A stretch of 64,000 nt of DNA from Parasediminibacterium sp051861445. Lineage in GTDB: Bacteria; Bacteroidota; Bacteroidia; Chitinophagales; Chitinophagaceae. The notes beneath the pieces are model-generated. The model saw only the letters and a program-made list of their open reading frames with translations, had not been told where the DNA came from and did no database searches. Both the position numbers and the translations under genes were made by a program. The stretch covers positions 62,001 through 126,000 of the forward strand of contig JBHYCS010000003.1 in the NCBI GenBank assembly GCA_051861445.1, given 5' to 3'. Positions 50,640 to 60,319 of the stretch are shown here, piece by piece; the first letter of the stretch is position 1, and each line of letters opens with the position of its first letter.

Positions 50640-51599
50640 ATGATGCAAGTACATAGAAATTTAGAGCAACTTCCACCGTTTAAAAATGCCGTAATTACCA
50701 TTGGCACTTTTGATGGTGTTCATTTAGGTCACCAACAAATTATTCGTCAATTAAAAGAAACCGCAATTGAAAATGATGGAGAAACGGTGATTATTACATT
50801 TCATCCTCATCCAAGAAAAATTGTTGGCTCAAGTAGTAAAGACATTGCATTGTTAAATACACTTGACGAAAAAATTGCATTATTAAACAAAGCTGGTATT
50901 CACCATTTAGTAGTTGTTCCTTTTACAGAAGATTTTGCCAATTTAAGTGCAGATGCTTATTGTAAAGATTTTTTGTACAGATATTTCAAACCTAAAACCG
51001 TCATTATTGGTTACGATCATAGATTTGGGAAAAACAGAAGTGGAGATTATCATTTACTCGAAAAAATGGGAATAGAACTGGGATTTGAGGTGAAAGAAAT
51101 TAGCGAACAAATTTTAAATGCGGTAACTGTTAGCAGCACAAGAATTAGAAATGCTTTGATGAATCATGATATCAATACAGCAAATCAGTTTTTAGGCTAC
51201 CACTATTTTTTTGAAGGCATTGTTGTAAAGGGCAATCAATTGGGTAGAACTATTGGTTTTGCAACTGCAAACTTAGAAATTGAAGCAAGTGAAAAGCTTA
51301 TTCCTGCCGATGGAGTTTATGCAGTTGGGGTAATTATAAAGAATCATCCAAAGCTACCACTTAAACAAATGCATGATGGTATGATGAATATCGGAATAAG
51401 ACCAACTGTTGATGGAACAAAAAGAGCAATAGAAGTACATATTTTTAACTTCAATGAAGATATTTACGAGTATACTATACAAATATGTATGTGGAACTAT
51501 TTGAGAGGAGAGGTGAAATTTAGCAATATTGAAATGCTACAACAACAATTGCAATTAGATGCTGAAAATGCGAAGAAAGAAATGGCAAACAATCGATAG
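50640..51599 (+). CDS. ribF: Bifunctional riboflavin kinase / FAD synthetase
   Basis: Makes FMN then FAD, 319 aa. The N-terminal nucleotidyltransferase domain has ITIGTFDGVHLGHQQIIRQL, GYDHRFGKNRSGD and the ISSTRIR-type motif VSSTRIRNAL. The C-terminal flavokinase domain has KGNQLGRTIGFATANLE and the catalytic region MNIGIRPTVDGTKRAIEVHIFNF. Two consecutive ATG codons exist at the start. No FMN riboswitch is visible upstream. Confidence 0.96.
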   Translation: MMQVHRNLEQLPPFKNAVITIGTFDGVHLGHQQIIRQLKETAIENDGETVIITFHPHPRKIVGSSSKDIALLNTLDEKIALLNKAGIHHLVVVPFTEDFANLSADAYCKDFLYRYFKPKTVIIGYDHRFGKNRSGDYHLLEKMGIELGFEVKEISEQILNAVTVSSTRIRNALMNHDINTANQFLGYHYFFEGIVVKGNQLGRTIGFATANLEIEASEKLIPADGVYAVGVIIKNHPKLPLKQMHDGMMNIGIRPTVDGTKRAIEVHIFNFNEDIYEYTIQICMWNYLRGEVKFSNIEMLQQQLQLDAENAKKEMANNR

Positions 51600-51619
51600 A
51601 AGAATTTGAATAATTAGAC

Positions 51620-52057
51620 TTAACTATTTTCTTTTCTTTTTAAAATGGCAACAGTAAGTCTGCTTACACAAACTAATTTACCTGAGCTATCGCCAATTTT
51701 AATATCCCAAACGTGGGTTGAAGATCCAAGATGAATAGGTGTAGCAATGCCTGTAACAAAACCTTCTTTTACAGCACGTACATGATTGGCATTTATTTCA
51801 ATACCTACACACATCATTTTTTCATGATCTACAACCAATGCAGAAGCAACACTACCAATGGTTTCGGCCAAAGCAACACTTGCACCACCATGTAATAAAC
51901 CATACGGTTGATGTGTACGTTTGTCTACAGGCATTGTGGCTTTTAAAAAGGTATCTCCTATTTCTATAAACTCAATTGCCAAATGCTCAGACAAAGTATT
52001 TCTGCAAATTTTTTCAATTTGCCCTAGTCCAATTTTTTCATTAAACCATATGCTCAT
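51620..52057 (-). CDS. Hotdog-fold acyl-CoA thioesterase (PaaI/MenI-like)
   Basis: A 145-aa hotdog thioesterase. The core motif HQPYGLLHGGASVALAETIGS contains the substrate-binding Gly-rich helix with catalytic Glu, as in YdiI/MenI (DHNA-CoA hydrolase) and EntH. It may act in menaquinone synthesis, or as a housekeeping acyl-CoA hydrolase. It is 35 bp downstream of coaD. Specificity cannot be read from the sequence. Confidence 0.88.
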   Translation of the reverse strand: MSIWFNEKIGLGQIEKICRNTLSEHLAIEFIEIGDTFLKATMPVDKRTHQPYGLLHGGASVALAETIGSVASALVVDHEKMMCVGIEINANHVRAVKEGFVTGIATPIHLGSSTHVWDIKIGDSSGKLVCVSRLTVAILKRKENS

Positions 52058-52092
52058 ATTGTTTGTTTTTGATTAAAAAAGTATTGTAATAA

Positions 52093-52560
52093 TTACAGTT
52101 TTAAAGATCGATGTACCACTTCTGGTAAAAACGGAGAAGCATTGCCACCGTTTTTAATAATATCTCTAACGATAGTAGATGCTACCGATGTGTATTTAGG
52201 TTCACCAGTTAAAAAAACGGTTTCTATGTTTCTATCTAAGGTTCGGTTTGCATCGGCAATTGTTTTTTCATACTCAAAGTCGCTTACATATCGTATTCCT
52301 CTCAATATAAAACGAGCACCCACTTTTTTACAATATTGTATGGTTAGTCCTTCATACACCACACTTTCTACTCTATTATCGTTTTTATAAATTTCTTGCA
52401 CCCAAGCCATCCGTTGCTCAGCAGAAAACATAGGTGTTTTTGCAGCATTAATACCTATTCCTACAATTATTTTATCAAACAAAGGCAAAGCCCTATCAAT
52501 AATATCTACATGCCCTAATGTTACAGGATCGAATGTGCCAGGGAATAAACAAATACGCAT
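52093..52560 (-). CDS. coaD: Pantetheine-phosphate adenylyltransferase
   Basis: CoA biosynthesis step 4, 155 aa. The HxGH-type site is FPGTFDPVTLGHVDII, and substrate-binding RGIRYVSDFEYE is present. The second nucleotide motif is YTSVASTIVRDIIKNGG. Start chosen at MRICLFPGTFD (52560); a frame extension of three codons is possible but unlike the family. Upstream lies pyrB. Confidence 0.96.
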   Translation of the reverse strand: MRICLFPGTFDPVTLGHVDIIDRALPLFDKIIVGIGINAAKTPMFSAEQRMAWVQEIYKNDNRVESVVYEGLTIQYCKKVGARFILRGIRYVSDFEYEKTIADANRTLDRNIETVFLTGEPKYTSVASTIVRDIIKNGGNASPFLPEVVHRSLKL

Positions 52561-52606
52561 GTAGTGCAATTTAAAATTGTGAAATGAATTAAGGTTAAAA
52601 CCAATA

Positions 52607-53527
52607 TTAATTATTTGATAAAAGATATAAAACCGCCATTCTTACGGCTACTCCATTTTCTACTTGTTGTAAAATAATAGATTGATTTCCATCGGCAACA
52701 TCGCTATCTAATTCTACACCTCTATTAATTGGACCAGGATGCATGATGGTAATTTTGTTTGAAATACTATCTAATAATTGTTTATTGATACCATAAGCCA
52801 AACTGTATTCTCTTAAAGATGAAAATAAAGGTTGGTTTTGTCTTTCTAGCTGAATACGCAACACATTGGCAACATCACACCACTCTAAAGCATTTTTTAC
52901 TTTATATTCCACTTTTACACCCAACGCTTCGGTTATATATTTTGGTATTAAAGTAGGTGGCCCTGCTACTACAACTTCTGCACCCATTTTTTTTAATAAA
53001 TAAATATTACTCAAAGCAACACGGCTGTGCATAATATCGCCAATAATTGCCACTTTTAATCCTTGTAATGTTCCAAATTTTTCTTGCATAGAAAATGCAT
53101 CTAGCAATGCTTGTGTAGGATGTTCGTTAATTCCATCACCTGCATTTACGATAGCAGCAGGAATATGTTTTGCCAAAAAATGAGGAGCTCCACTTGCACT
53201 ATGACGCATCACCACCATATCTACCTTCATGCTTAAAATATTGTTCACCGTATCTAGCAATGTTTCTCCTTTTGCTGCCGATGAGCTGCTTGCAGCAAAA
53301 TTGAGTGTATCGGCACTTAATCTTTTTTCTGCCAATTCAAAACTCATTCTTGTTCTAGTAGAATTTTCGTAAAATAAATTCACAATGGTAACATCACGAA
53401 GAGAAGGAACTTTTTTTACCGGACGTTGCAATACATCTTTAAAATCAGATGCAGTAGAAAGTATTAATTGGATATCTTCTTTGGTAAGATTTTTAATACC
53501 TAATAAATGTTTGGTAGATAGTTTCAT
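52607..53527 (-). CDS. pyrB: Aspartate carbamoyltransferase catalytic subunit
   Basis: Pyrimidine biosynthesis step 2, 306 aa. The carbamoyl-phosphate site is FYENSTRTRMSFELAEKRL. Further motifs are MVVMRHSASGAPHFLAK, INAGDGINEHPTQALLDAF-type and IMHPGPINRGVELDSDVAD. No pyrI follows, so it is probably the pyrI-independent type. It lies 29 bp after pyrR, forming a pyrRB unit as in Gram-positives and many Bacteroidota. Confidence 0.96.
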   Translation of the reverse strand: MKLSTKHLLGIKNLTKEDIQLILSTASDFKDVLQRPVKKVPSLRDVTIVNLFYENSTRTRMSFELAEKRLSADTLNFAASSSSAAKGETLLDTVNNILSMKVDMVVMRHSASGAPHFLAKHIPAAIVNAGDGINEHPTQALLDAFSMQEKFGTLQGLKVAIIGDIMHSRVALSNIYLLKKMGAEVVVAGPPTLIPKYITEALGVKVEYKVKNALEWCDVANVLRIQLERQNQPLFSSLREYSLAYGINKQLLDSISNKITIMHPGPINRGVELDSDVADGNQSIILQQVENGVAVRMAVLYLLSNN

Positions 53528-53556
53528 TAAAGTGCGAAGTTAATGGTTTGAAGAAT

Positions 53557-54084
53557 TTAACTTTCTAATAGTTGTACACTTTCTGTTTCACTATTTTGAC
53601 CTAAAAAAACCATTACTTTTTGGTTGGCAAATGTATCGATAGACCTGCCAATATAATCTGCTTGTATTGGATATTCTCTGCTAAAACGCCTGTCTATCAA
53701 CACACACAATTCTACTTTTTGTGGTCTACCAAAATCTAATAAAGCGTCCAAAGCAGCACGTATGGTTCTGCCTGTCCATAAAACATCATCTATTAATACT
53801 ACCGTTTTGTTTTCTATACTAAATTTTATATCAGTTTTATTGGCTCGGTGCAATTGTTTTCGAACATCATCTCTATAAAAAGTAATATCTAATTTTCCAT
53901 ATTGAATTAATGAAGGATGCACTAACTGCTGTAATTCATGCACTATTTTATCACTCATAAAAACACCCCTTGGCTGCAAGCCAATGAAAACGGTATTTTC
54001 TAATTGCATGTGATTTTCTAACACCTGATGTGCCAATCTTTTTATGGTTAATGTTACTTGATGATGCGATAAAATTGTTTTCAC
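53557..54084 (-). CDS. pyrR: Bifunctional pyr regulator / uracil phosphoribosyltransferase
   Basis: A 175-aa PRPP-binding protein. The PRPP loop is VVLIDDVLWTGRTIRAALDALLD, with FIGLQPRGVFMSDKI near the N-terminus. PyrR of Bacillus binds pyr mRNA to cause attenuation and also makes UMP from uracil; here it is the first gene of pyrRB and no leader structure was found upstream, so RNA regulation is uncertain. Divergent from recF across 119 bp. Confidence 0.93.
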   Translation of the reverse strand: MKTILSHHQVTLTIKRLAHQVLENHMQLENTVFIGLQPRGVFMSDKIVHELQQLVHPSLIQYGKLDITFYRDDVRKQLHRANKTDIKFSIENKTVVLIDDVLWTGRTIRAALDALLDFGRPQKVELCVLIDRRFSREYPIQADYIGRSIDTFANQKVMVFLGQNSETESVQLLES

Positions 54085-54203
54085 AACCGAAAAGTTTTGA
54101 TAAAAATAGAGGCTTTATTGCAATGTTATTTGTATTTATTTGATAGGTGTTTATATTTCTGAAAAAATGTTTCAATTGCAACACATTACTTTGCAAACAT
54201 CGA

Positions 54204-55286
54204 ATGCTACAGATTAAAAATATATCGCTTATTCAATTTCGAAATTATGTGCAACAACAATTTGTTTTCACAGAAAAAGTTATTGGTATTTGTGGACTCA
54301 ACGGCAGCGGAAAAACCAATTTATTAGATGCAATTTATTATTTAGGATTTACCAAAAGTTATTTTAGTAAAACAGACAGCCAAAATGTACATCATGGCAT
54401 GCAAGGAATGCGTTTGCAAGGGCAATTTATGGTTCAAAACGAACCTCAAGAAGTTACCTGTATTATTCGAGAAAATAATAAAAAAGAGTTTAGTGCCAAT
54501 GGTGTAGAATATAAAAAAATGAGTGACCATATTGGTAAACTTTCATGCGTAATGATTGCACCTGACGATATTGAATTGATAATTGGAGGTAGTGAGGAAA
54601 GAAGAAAATTTATAGACACCATTCTTTCGCAAATAAATAGAAATTACTTACACAATTTAATTGACTATCAGAAAATTATACAACAAAGAAATAGCTTATT
54701 AAAACAAGCCAACGAAACGGGTAACTTAGATGAAACCTTATTTGCCATTTTAAACGAACAACTTTCAACAAAAGGAGATTTGATTTTTACAGAACGACAT
54801 TCGTTTCTAAACAATTTTCTAACAATAGTAAAAGATTTTTATATAACCATTGCTGGCAAAAACGATGCTATTGATTTGATTTATGAAAGCGATCTGCTAC
54901 AAAACAAAACAGCCACTTTATTAGAGAAAAATAAGCAGAAAGATATTATTTTACAACGAACAACGGCAGGCGTTCATAAAGATGATATTGGACTAAAAAT
55001 GGGTGAACGAAACTTTAAAAACGAAGCTTCTCAAGGGCAAAGAAAAAGCCTTTTGTTTGCTTTAAAACTTGCAGAATGGCAAATATTGAAAACCGCAAAA
55101 GGATTTCCACCTATTTTATTACTAGACGATGTTTTTGAAAAACTAGATGAAAACAGAATGCATAATCTACTAAAATGGGTGTGTGAGGCAGAAGAATCGC
55201 AAGTATTCATAACTGATACACATGCAAATAGGCTTCAACAACAACTAAATGCAATTCCAATTCAACACCAATTAATATCTATTTAA
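54204..55286 (+). CDS. recF: DNA replication and repair protein RecF
   Basis: SMC-like ATPase of 360 aa that loads RecA at gaps. Walker A is CGLNGSGKTNLLDAIYYLG, the signature ASQGQRKSLLFALKLAE and Walker B PPILLLDDVFEKLDE. I start at MLQIKNISLIQFRNY (54204); 19 further codons upstream are open but unlike RecF. Ends at a terminator. Confidence 0.95.
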   Translation: MLQIKNISLIQFRNYVQQQFVFTEKVIGICGLNGSGKTNLLDAIYYLGFTKSYFSKTDSQNVHHGMQGMRLQGQFMVQNEPQEVTCIIRENNKKEFSANGVEYKKMSDHIGKLSCVMIAPDDIELIIGGSEERRKFIDTILSQINRNYLHNLIDYQKIIQQRNSLLKQANETGNLDETLFAILNEQLSTKGDLIFTERHSFLNNFLTIVKDFYITIAGKNDAIDLIYESDLLQNKTATLLEKNKQKDIILQRTTAGVHKDDIGLKMGERNFKNEASQGQRKSLLFALKLAEWQILKTAKGFPPILLLDDVFEKLDENRMHNLLKWVCEAEESQVFITDTHANRLQQQLNAIPIQHQLISI

Positions 55287-55325
55287 ATAAAAAGCTCTAT
55301 AGAAAATCTAAGAGCTTTTTATTTA
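55284..55325. terminator. Bidirectional terminator between recF and DUF3467 gene
   Basis: Stem AAATAAAAAGCTCT / AGAGCTTTTTATTT with a 12-nt loop; the arms carry the A- and T-runs needed in both directions. Confidence 0.88.
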
Positions 55326-55334
55326 AAATAATTT

Positions 55335-55646
55335 TTATGCTTGTGCAGTTGGTCCACCAAAATTCATAGGAATTTCAATCTGCTCTAAATCTTGAATATG
55401 ACCGTTAGCTGCTTCATAACGCTCTACATTTTCTTGTAATGCTTTCATAAATCTTTTTGCATGCATGGGGGTAAAAATAATTCTGCTTTTTACTTTACTC
55501 TTTGGTGTTCCTGGCATCACATTTACAAAATCAATTACAAATTCTGCATGACTGTGCGTAATAATGGCAAGATTAGCATAAGTACCTTCTGCTACTTCTT
55601 CTGATATTTCTATATTTAATTGATTGGCATTTTGATCTTGTTGCAT
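55335..55646 (-). CDS. DUF3467-domain protein
   Basis: 103 aa, cytoplasmic, covering the DUF3467 domain: LNIEISEEVAEGTYANLAII, HSHAEFVIDFVNVMPGTPKS and a helix HAKRFMKALQENVERYE. The family is common in Bacteroidota; its role is unknown. The glycine/proline-rich tail FGGPTAQA is typical. Confidence 0.9.
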   Translation of the reverse strand: MQQDQNANQLNIEISEEVAEGTYANLAIITHSHAEFVIDFVNVMPGTPKSKVKSRIIFTPMHAKRFMKALQENVERYEAANGHIQDLEQIEIPMNFGGPTAQA

Positions 55647-55720
55647 GTATTAATTTTTTTGCAAAGTAGTGCAAAAGGTGTGGGCAAGCAAATAATACGC
55701 TACATTTTGTTGCTTTATAA

Positions 55721-55728
55721 TACCTTTG
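55721..55728 (+). promoter_or_regulatory. Candidate -7 box of folD
   Basis: TACCTTTG, with the folD ATG only 4 nt beyond it, suggesting a leaderless or nearly leaderless mRNA. Confidence 0.45.
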
Positions 55729-55732
55729 CCGC

Positions 55733-56611
55733 ATGATAATTTTAGACGGTAAAATTGCATCTCAAGCTGTAAAAGAAACCCTACAAAAAGAAGTTGCCTC
55801 TATTGTTGCAACAGGAAAAAGAGCACCACACCTAGTAGCCATTCTTATTGGTAATAATGGTGCTAGTGAAACGTATGTAGCTAGTAAAGTAAAAAACTGC
55901 GAAGAAGTTGGGTTTCGTTCTACCCTTATTCGGTTTGATGTAGATACAACAGAAGCCATCATTCTTCAAAAAATAGATGAGCTGAACAATGATACATCTG
56001 TTGATGGCATTTTAGTGCAACTTCCTTTACCGAAACACATTAGTGAAGCTAAAATTATAGAAGCCATTACTCCTGAAAAAGATGTAGACGGTTTTCATCC
56101 GATAAGTGTGGGCAAATTAGTACAAGGATTACCTACGTTTATTCCTGCAACACCTTATGGCATTATGCTTTTATTAGAGCATTTTAAAATTGAAACAAAA
56201 GGAAAACATGCCGTAATTATTGGTAGAAGTAATATTGTAGGCCGACCAATGAGTATTTTACTAAGTAGTAATTTACCTTATGGAAATTGTACCGTTACAC
56301 TTTGCCATTCTCACACACCAGATTTGGCAGCAAAATGTGCAGAAGCAGATATAGTTGTTGCAGCTTTGGGAAAACCAGAATTTGTAACTGCCGATATGGT
56401 AAAAAATGGTGCTGTGATAATTGATGTTGGAATTACTAGAGTAAATGATGCAACTGCTAAAAAAGGGTTTAGAATAAAAGGAGATGTAAAATTTGATGAA
56501 GTATCGGTGAAATCATCTGCTATTACACCTGTTCCAGGTGGAGTAGGTTTAATGACCATAGCTGGGCTTTTAAAAAATACATTATTGGCCTACAAAACCA
56601 ATACAAAATAA
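55733..56611 (+). CDS. folD: Methylenetetrahydrofolate dehydrogenase / cyclohydrolase
   Basis: Bifunctional one-carbon enzyme, 292 aa. The catalytic Lys region is SETYVASKVKNCEEVGF. Also present are DGILVQLPLPKHI, the NADP-site GRSNIVGRPMSILL, and the C-terminal PVPGGVGLMTIAGLLKNT. The gene has a -7 box very close to its start and is followed by queE 29 bp later. Confidence 0.97.
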   Translation: MIILDGKIASQAVKETLQKEVASIVATGKRAPHLVAILIGNNGASETYVASKVKNCEEVGFRSTLIRFDVDTTEAIILQKIDELNNDTSVDGILVQLPLPKHISEAKIIEAITPEKDVDGFHPISVGKLVQGLPTFIPATPYGIMLLLEHFKIETKGKHAVIIGRSNIVGRPMSILLSSNLPYGNCTVTLCHSHTPDLAAKCAEADIVVAALGKPEFVTADMVKNGAVIIDVGITRVNDATAKKGFRIKGDVKFDEVSVKSSAITPVPGGVGLMTIAGLLKNTLLAYKTNTK

Positions 56612-56640
56612 TAGTTGTATTCCATTTTAAAAATAAGATA

Positions 56641-57273
56641 TTGATTGCTCAAGATAATATACTGTTACCTGTTATGGAATCTTTCTACACCTTACAAGGT
56701 GAAGGATTTTATCAGGGAAAAGCAGCCTACTTTATTAGATTAGGAGGTTGTGATGTTGGCTGTGTTTGGTGTGATGTAAAAGATAGTTGGGATGCCTTAA
56801 AACATCCTCAAAAAAGTATCGAAGCCATCGTTGAACAAGCTGTTGCAGAATGTTTGCCTGCACATCCATCTTCAGTAATTGTAGTAATAACAGGTGGTGA
56901 ACCGTTAATGCACAATTTAACCGAACTTACAAAAGCATTGCAAGCAAAAGGCTTTAAAACAAACATAGAAACATCTGGCTCTTCACCATTAAGTGGTAGT
57001 TGGGATTGGATTTGCTTATCGCCTAAAAAATTTAAAGCACCTTTAAGTGAGGTCATTCCATTTGCTAATGAACTAAAAGTGGTGATATTTCATCCATCAG
57101 ATTTTATTTGGGCAGAACAATATGCTGCTCTCGTAAAACCTAATTGCAAGTTGTATTTACAACCAGAATGGGATAAAGCTGCAAAAGTTACTCCATTAAT
57201 TGTAGATTATATTAAACAGCATCCACAATGGCAATTAAGTTTGCAGATTCATAAATATATTCAGGTACCTTAA
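56641..57273 (+). CDS. queE: 7-carboxy-7-deazaguanine synthase
   Basis: Radical SAM enzyme for queuosine/deazaguanine precursors, 210 aa. N-terminal PVMESFYTLQGEGFYQGKAA precedes the cluster motif GGCDVGCVWCDVKDSWD (C-x3-C-x2-C). The Gly-rich SAM site is VVITGGEPLM. No in-frame ATG precedes the motif in a position to include the usual N-terminus, so a TTG start at 56641 is chosen; the only ATG (56674) would remove residues that are normally conserved. Other queuosine genes are not in the window. Confidence 0.9.
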   Translation: MIAQDNILLPVMESFYTLQGEGFYQGKAAYFIRLGGCDVGCVWCDVKDSWDALKHPQKSIEAIVEQAVAECLPAHPSSVIVVITGGEPLMHNLTELTKALQAKGFKTNIETSGSSPLSGSWDWICLSPKKFKAPLSEVIPFANELKVVIFHPSDFIWAEQYAALVKPNCKLYLQPEWDKAAKVTPLIVDYIKQHPQWQLSLQIHKYIQVP

Positions 57274-57327
57274 ACTTTAACAAGTGAGAAATTATTTTTT
57301 TCAGAAATTGCTTACTCAGGTATAAAT

Positions 57328-59238
57328 ATGAAAGCACTGATTGTTTTAAGTTTTATGGGAATAATGCACCATGCATTTTCACAACAATATCAACCAGATA
57401 AGGTTTTGCCCAAAGCAATTACTAGCTATGAAAAAGCCATGGTTTTATTAGCCGATGGATCTGTAAAAAATGCCATTCCTTTACTCGAAAAAAGTATTCA
57501 ACAAGACCCCAATTATGTAGATGCATACTTATCGTTAGCTGGTGTTTATGGCGAATTAAAAAACTATGAGTTGGCTATTAAATATTATGAAATGGCCAAA
57601 TCAAAAGATAGTTTATACTTTAAAATATATCATCTTCCCTATTCTATCAATTTAGCAGGTTTGGGAAAATGGAAGCAAGCTGCAAATGCCATAGAAACGT
57701 TTTTATCAATATCTAATTTGAGTGAAAAAAGTTTAAAAAGTGCTGCTTACAGAAAAAAATGCTACGAATTTGCTATTCAATACGAAGAGAAAAAGCTTTA
57801 TCAACCCTATCAATTTAATCCGATTAATTTAGGCGATAGCGTAAATAGTCCACAATCAGAATATCTTCCTTCATTAACTGTAGACGATAGTTTATTGGTA
57901 TTTTCAAGAAGAGGAACTCAGGGTGGAGAATATTTTTATCAATCAAATATTCATCAACAAAAATATTCAAAGGCCCAACTTGTAAAAGGTGATATTAATG
58001 AAGAACCTTTTAAAGGTGCATTAAATATTTCTGCTGATGCTGAATGGATGGTATTTGCTGGTGAACTGGCAGGTAAAAATTTTGGTAGCTACGATTTATA
58101 TATTTCCTATAATACACCAAATGGCTGGAGCGATCCAATAAATTTAGGAGAACCTATCAATACAGGTTATTGGGAAAGTGCACCTTGTTTAAGTCCAGAT
58201 AAAAAAGCGTTGTATTTTGCTAGTAACAGACCAAACGGTTTTGGTGGATCGGACATTTATGTTTGTTATAGAGATGAAAAAGGAAGATGGGGCAAACCTA
58301 TAAACATGGGTGAACAAATCAATACAATGGGTGATGAAACTGCACCTTATATTCATGTAGATAACCAAACTTTATATTTTACATCCAATGGTTTAGCTGG
58401 ATATGGTGGTAGCGATATGTTTGTTTGTAGAAAAGGACCATTCAATAGTTGGAGTGTTCCTGAAAACTTAGGTTACCCGATTAATACAATTGAAAATGAA
58501 GGAAGCCTTGCTGTTTCTGCCGATGGAATTCATGCATTTTATGCTAGTGATAGAAGTGATAGTAGAGGCGGTTTAGACTTATACAGTTTTGAATTACAAG
58601 AACAAATTAGACCATTTAAAACCTTGTACGTAAAGGGATTTGTATATGATAATCAAACCAAGAGAGGATTACCAAGTGGCATTGAATTAATTGATAATGC
58701 TACAGGAAAACCAACGATGCAATTGCAAACAGATGAAACTGGATTTTACTTTACCACTTTACCCACAAATAAAGACTACACCTTTGTGGTAAATAGAAAA
58801 GGTTATGTTTACTACAGCAAAACTTATGCATTCAGTAATAAGCAAGCAGATAGCACTTATAAACAAGACATTTTTCTAGAACCTTTAGCCATTAAAAAAA
58901 GTATTGTTTTCAAAAACGTTTTGTTTGAAATCAATTCTTTTCAATTAAAAGATACAAATAATGTAGAGTTAAATGAACTTGCACAGTTGTTATTGGAAAA
59001 TCACAACCTACGAATTGAAATTATTGGCCATACTGACAACACAGGTGACGAAGAAAAAAATATTATTCTTTCTACCAAACGAGCAAAATCTATTGTTAGC
59101 TATTTAATTGAAAAAGGAATAGCCATAAATAGATTAACCTATAAAGGATTAGGATCGAGTACACCAATAGCTGACAACCAAACAGAAGCAGGCAAAGCAG
59201 CAAATAGAAGAACGGAATTTGTAATTATTGGAATATAA
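57328..59238 (+). CDS. PorE-like OmpA-family protein (TPR, WD40-like, CPD, OmpA)
   Basis: A 636-aa periplasmic/outer-membrane protein with an N-terminal signal peptide (residues 1-18). TPR repeats span about 20-150. A PD40/WD40-like beta-propeller spans 165-430 with repeated SPDKKALYFASNRPNGFGGS-type blades. A carboxypeptidase regulatory-like domain (about 440-530) and a C-terminal OmpA peptidoglycan-binding domain (IEIIGHTDNTGDEEKNIILS, RLTYKGLGSSTPIADN) follow. This order matches PorE of the type IX secretion system, which links the system to peptidoglycan. Other OmpA proteins share parts of it, so PorE is a likely call, not certain. Confidence 0.82.
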   Translation: MKALIVLSFMGIMHHAFSQQYQPDKVLPKAITSYEKAMVLLADGSVKNAIPLLEKSIQQDPNYVDAYLSLAGVYGELKNYELAIKYYEMAKSKDSLYFKIYHLPYSINLAGLGKWKQAANAIETFLSISNLSEKSLKSAAYRKKCYEFAIQYEEKKLYQPYQFNPINLGDSVNSPQSEYLPSLTVDDSLLVFSRRGTQGGEYFYQSNIHQQKYSKAQLVKGDINEEPFKGALNISADAEWMVFAGELAGKNFGSYDLYISYNTPNGWSDPINLGEPINTGYWESAPCLSPDKKALYFASNRPNGFGGSDIYVCYRDEKGRWGKPINMGEQINTMGDETAPYIHVDNQTLYFTSNGLAGYGGSDMFVCRKGPFNSWSVPENLGYPINTIENEGSLAVSADGIHAFYASDRSDSRGGLDLYSFELQEQIRPFKTLYVKGFVYDNQTKRGLPSGIELIDNATGKPTMQLQTDETGFYFTTLPTNKDYTFVVNRKGYVYYSKTYAFSNKQADSTYKQDIFLEPLAIKKSIVFKNVLFEINSFQLKDTNNVELNELAQLLLENHNLRIEIIGHTDNTGDEEKNIILSTKRAKSIVSYLIEKGIAINRLTYKGLGSSTPIADNQTEAGKAANRRTEFVIIGI

Positions 59239-59257
59239 AAATATAAAAAGGAACATT

Positions 59258-59575
59258 TTAAACCAATTGCTGCTTTTTGTATGCTTTATACATTTTTATA
59301 TGCTTTAAAACCCACACTAGCCACATGATACTTATAATTGGTAGAACAACAAAAGAAAGAGCATTATAATAATACGCACCAGCAATATCGAAATGAATTA
59401 AATGCATACAAGCTCTTGTTAAACCACAGGCATAACACTCTACATTTAATAAAATTTTAGACACACAAACAGATTTTCCTGTATCAAAATAATCAACAGG
59501 GAGGATGATTAGTATTAATGGAAGTAAGAACCCAATTGCAATTTTAATGACCAATAAAGAATGTTTGAAATTCAT
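59258..59575 (-). CDS. DUF2752-domain membrane protein
   Basis: 105 aa with two or three helices. The family signature is ECYACGLTRACMHLIHFDIAGAYYYNAL, with conserved Cys pairs and the GLTR motif. The proteins are widespread in Bacteroidota; function unknown. It is convergent with the PorE-like gene, with no clear terminator in the 19-bp gap. Confidence 0.9.
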   Translation of the reverse strand: MNFKHSLLVIKIAIGFLLPLILIILPVDYFDTGKSVCVSKILLNVECYACGLTRACMHLIHFDIAGAYYYNALSFVVLPIISIMWLVWVLKHIKMYKAYKKQQLV

Positions 59576-59631
59576 TTAAAAAGAAATTTAATTTTCAAGA
59601 ATAGTAAAAATTTATCAATAGATAATTACAT

Positions 59632-59667
59632 AAAAAAGGCTGCCCTCAAATGAGTTCAGCCTTTTTT
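59632..59667. terminator. Terminator after TM2 gene
   Basis: AAAAAAGGCTG (59632-59642) / CAGCCTTTTTT (59657-59667) with an inner CTCA/TGAG stem; the T-run on the minus strand follows the TM2 gene. Confidence 0.88.
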
Positions 59668-59684
59668 ACGTTTTTCAAATCTAC

Positions 59685-60170
59685 TTATAATTTCGAATCG
59701 TAAGTGCCTTCTTTTGGACCTAAATCGCCAATAGCTATTCTAACTAGATCAATCAATGACCAAATTCCACATCCACCTAAAGTTAATAATTGAACAATAC
59801 CCTGCCAAGTATAACCTAAGTAAAAACGGTGAATTCCCAATCCTCCAACAAAAATAACCAATAATAATGCAACTAATTGAGATTTTCCACTAGCAGCTGC
59901 ACTGTTGGCATTTTTCGCCATTTGCTTTTTTGCAACTTTTAAAGCCAATTTTTCTTTTAAACTTAATTTAGAACCTTTTGCAAATTCTGCAATTGATTTT
60001 ACCTCAGCATAAGTTAAGTTGCCATCGGCCAAAGCTTCATCATACATTTTAGAAACTTTTGCCATTTTTTCGTCACCAGTTACTGAATTACTTGATGGAG
60101 CAACAGTAAATGCACCAAAAGAAGTTGTGAGTACTGATACTGCAAGGAAAAAGGAAAATACTTTTTTCAT
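59685..60170 (-). CDS. Exported TM2-domain protein
   Basis: 161 aa: a signal peptide, a helical middle region (MYDEALADGNLTYAEVKSIA) and a C-terminal TM2 domain with two helices (LLVIFVGGLGIHRFYLGYTW and the GGCGIWSLIDLVRIAIGD turn). The TM2 core motif GxxGxHRFYLG is complete. Proposed roles include small-molecule or signalling functions; none is established for bacterial members. Its upstream region contains no clear motif. Confidence 0.85.
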   Translation of the reverse strand: MKKVFSFFLAVSVLTTSFGAFTVAPSSNSVTGDEKMAKVSKMYDEALADGNLTYAEVKSIAEFAKGSKLSLKEKLALKVAKKQMAKNANSAAASGKSQLVALLLVIFVGGLGIHRFYLGYTWQGIVQLLTLGGCGIWSLIDLVRIAIGDLGPKEGTYDSKL

Positions 60171-60319
60171 AAACGGAGTTTAGTTTTAGTTAATGTGGCA
60201 GTGATAATAAAAATTCTTATCGCACCAACTTTTTATAGCCATTTTTTTATATAAATTTTAAAGATTTGCAGAAAAATAATTTATGTTTATTGAACAGTAA
60301 AAAATGGTTTATACAAAAG

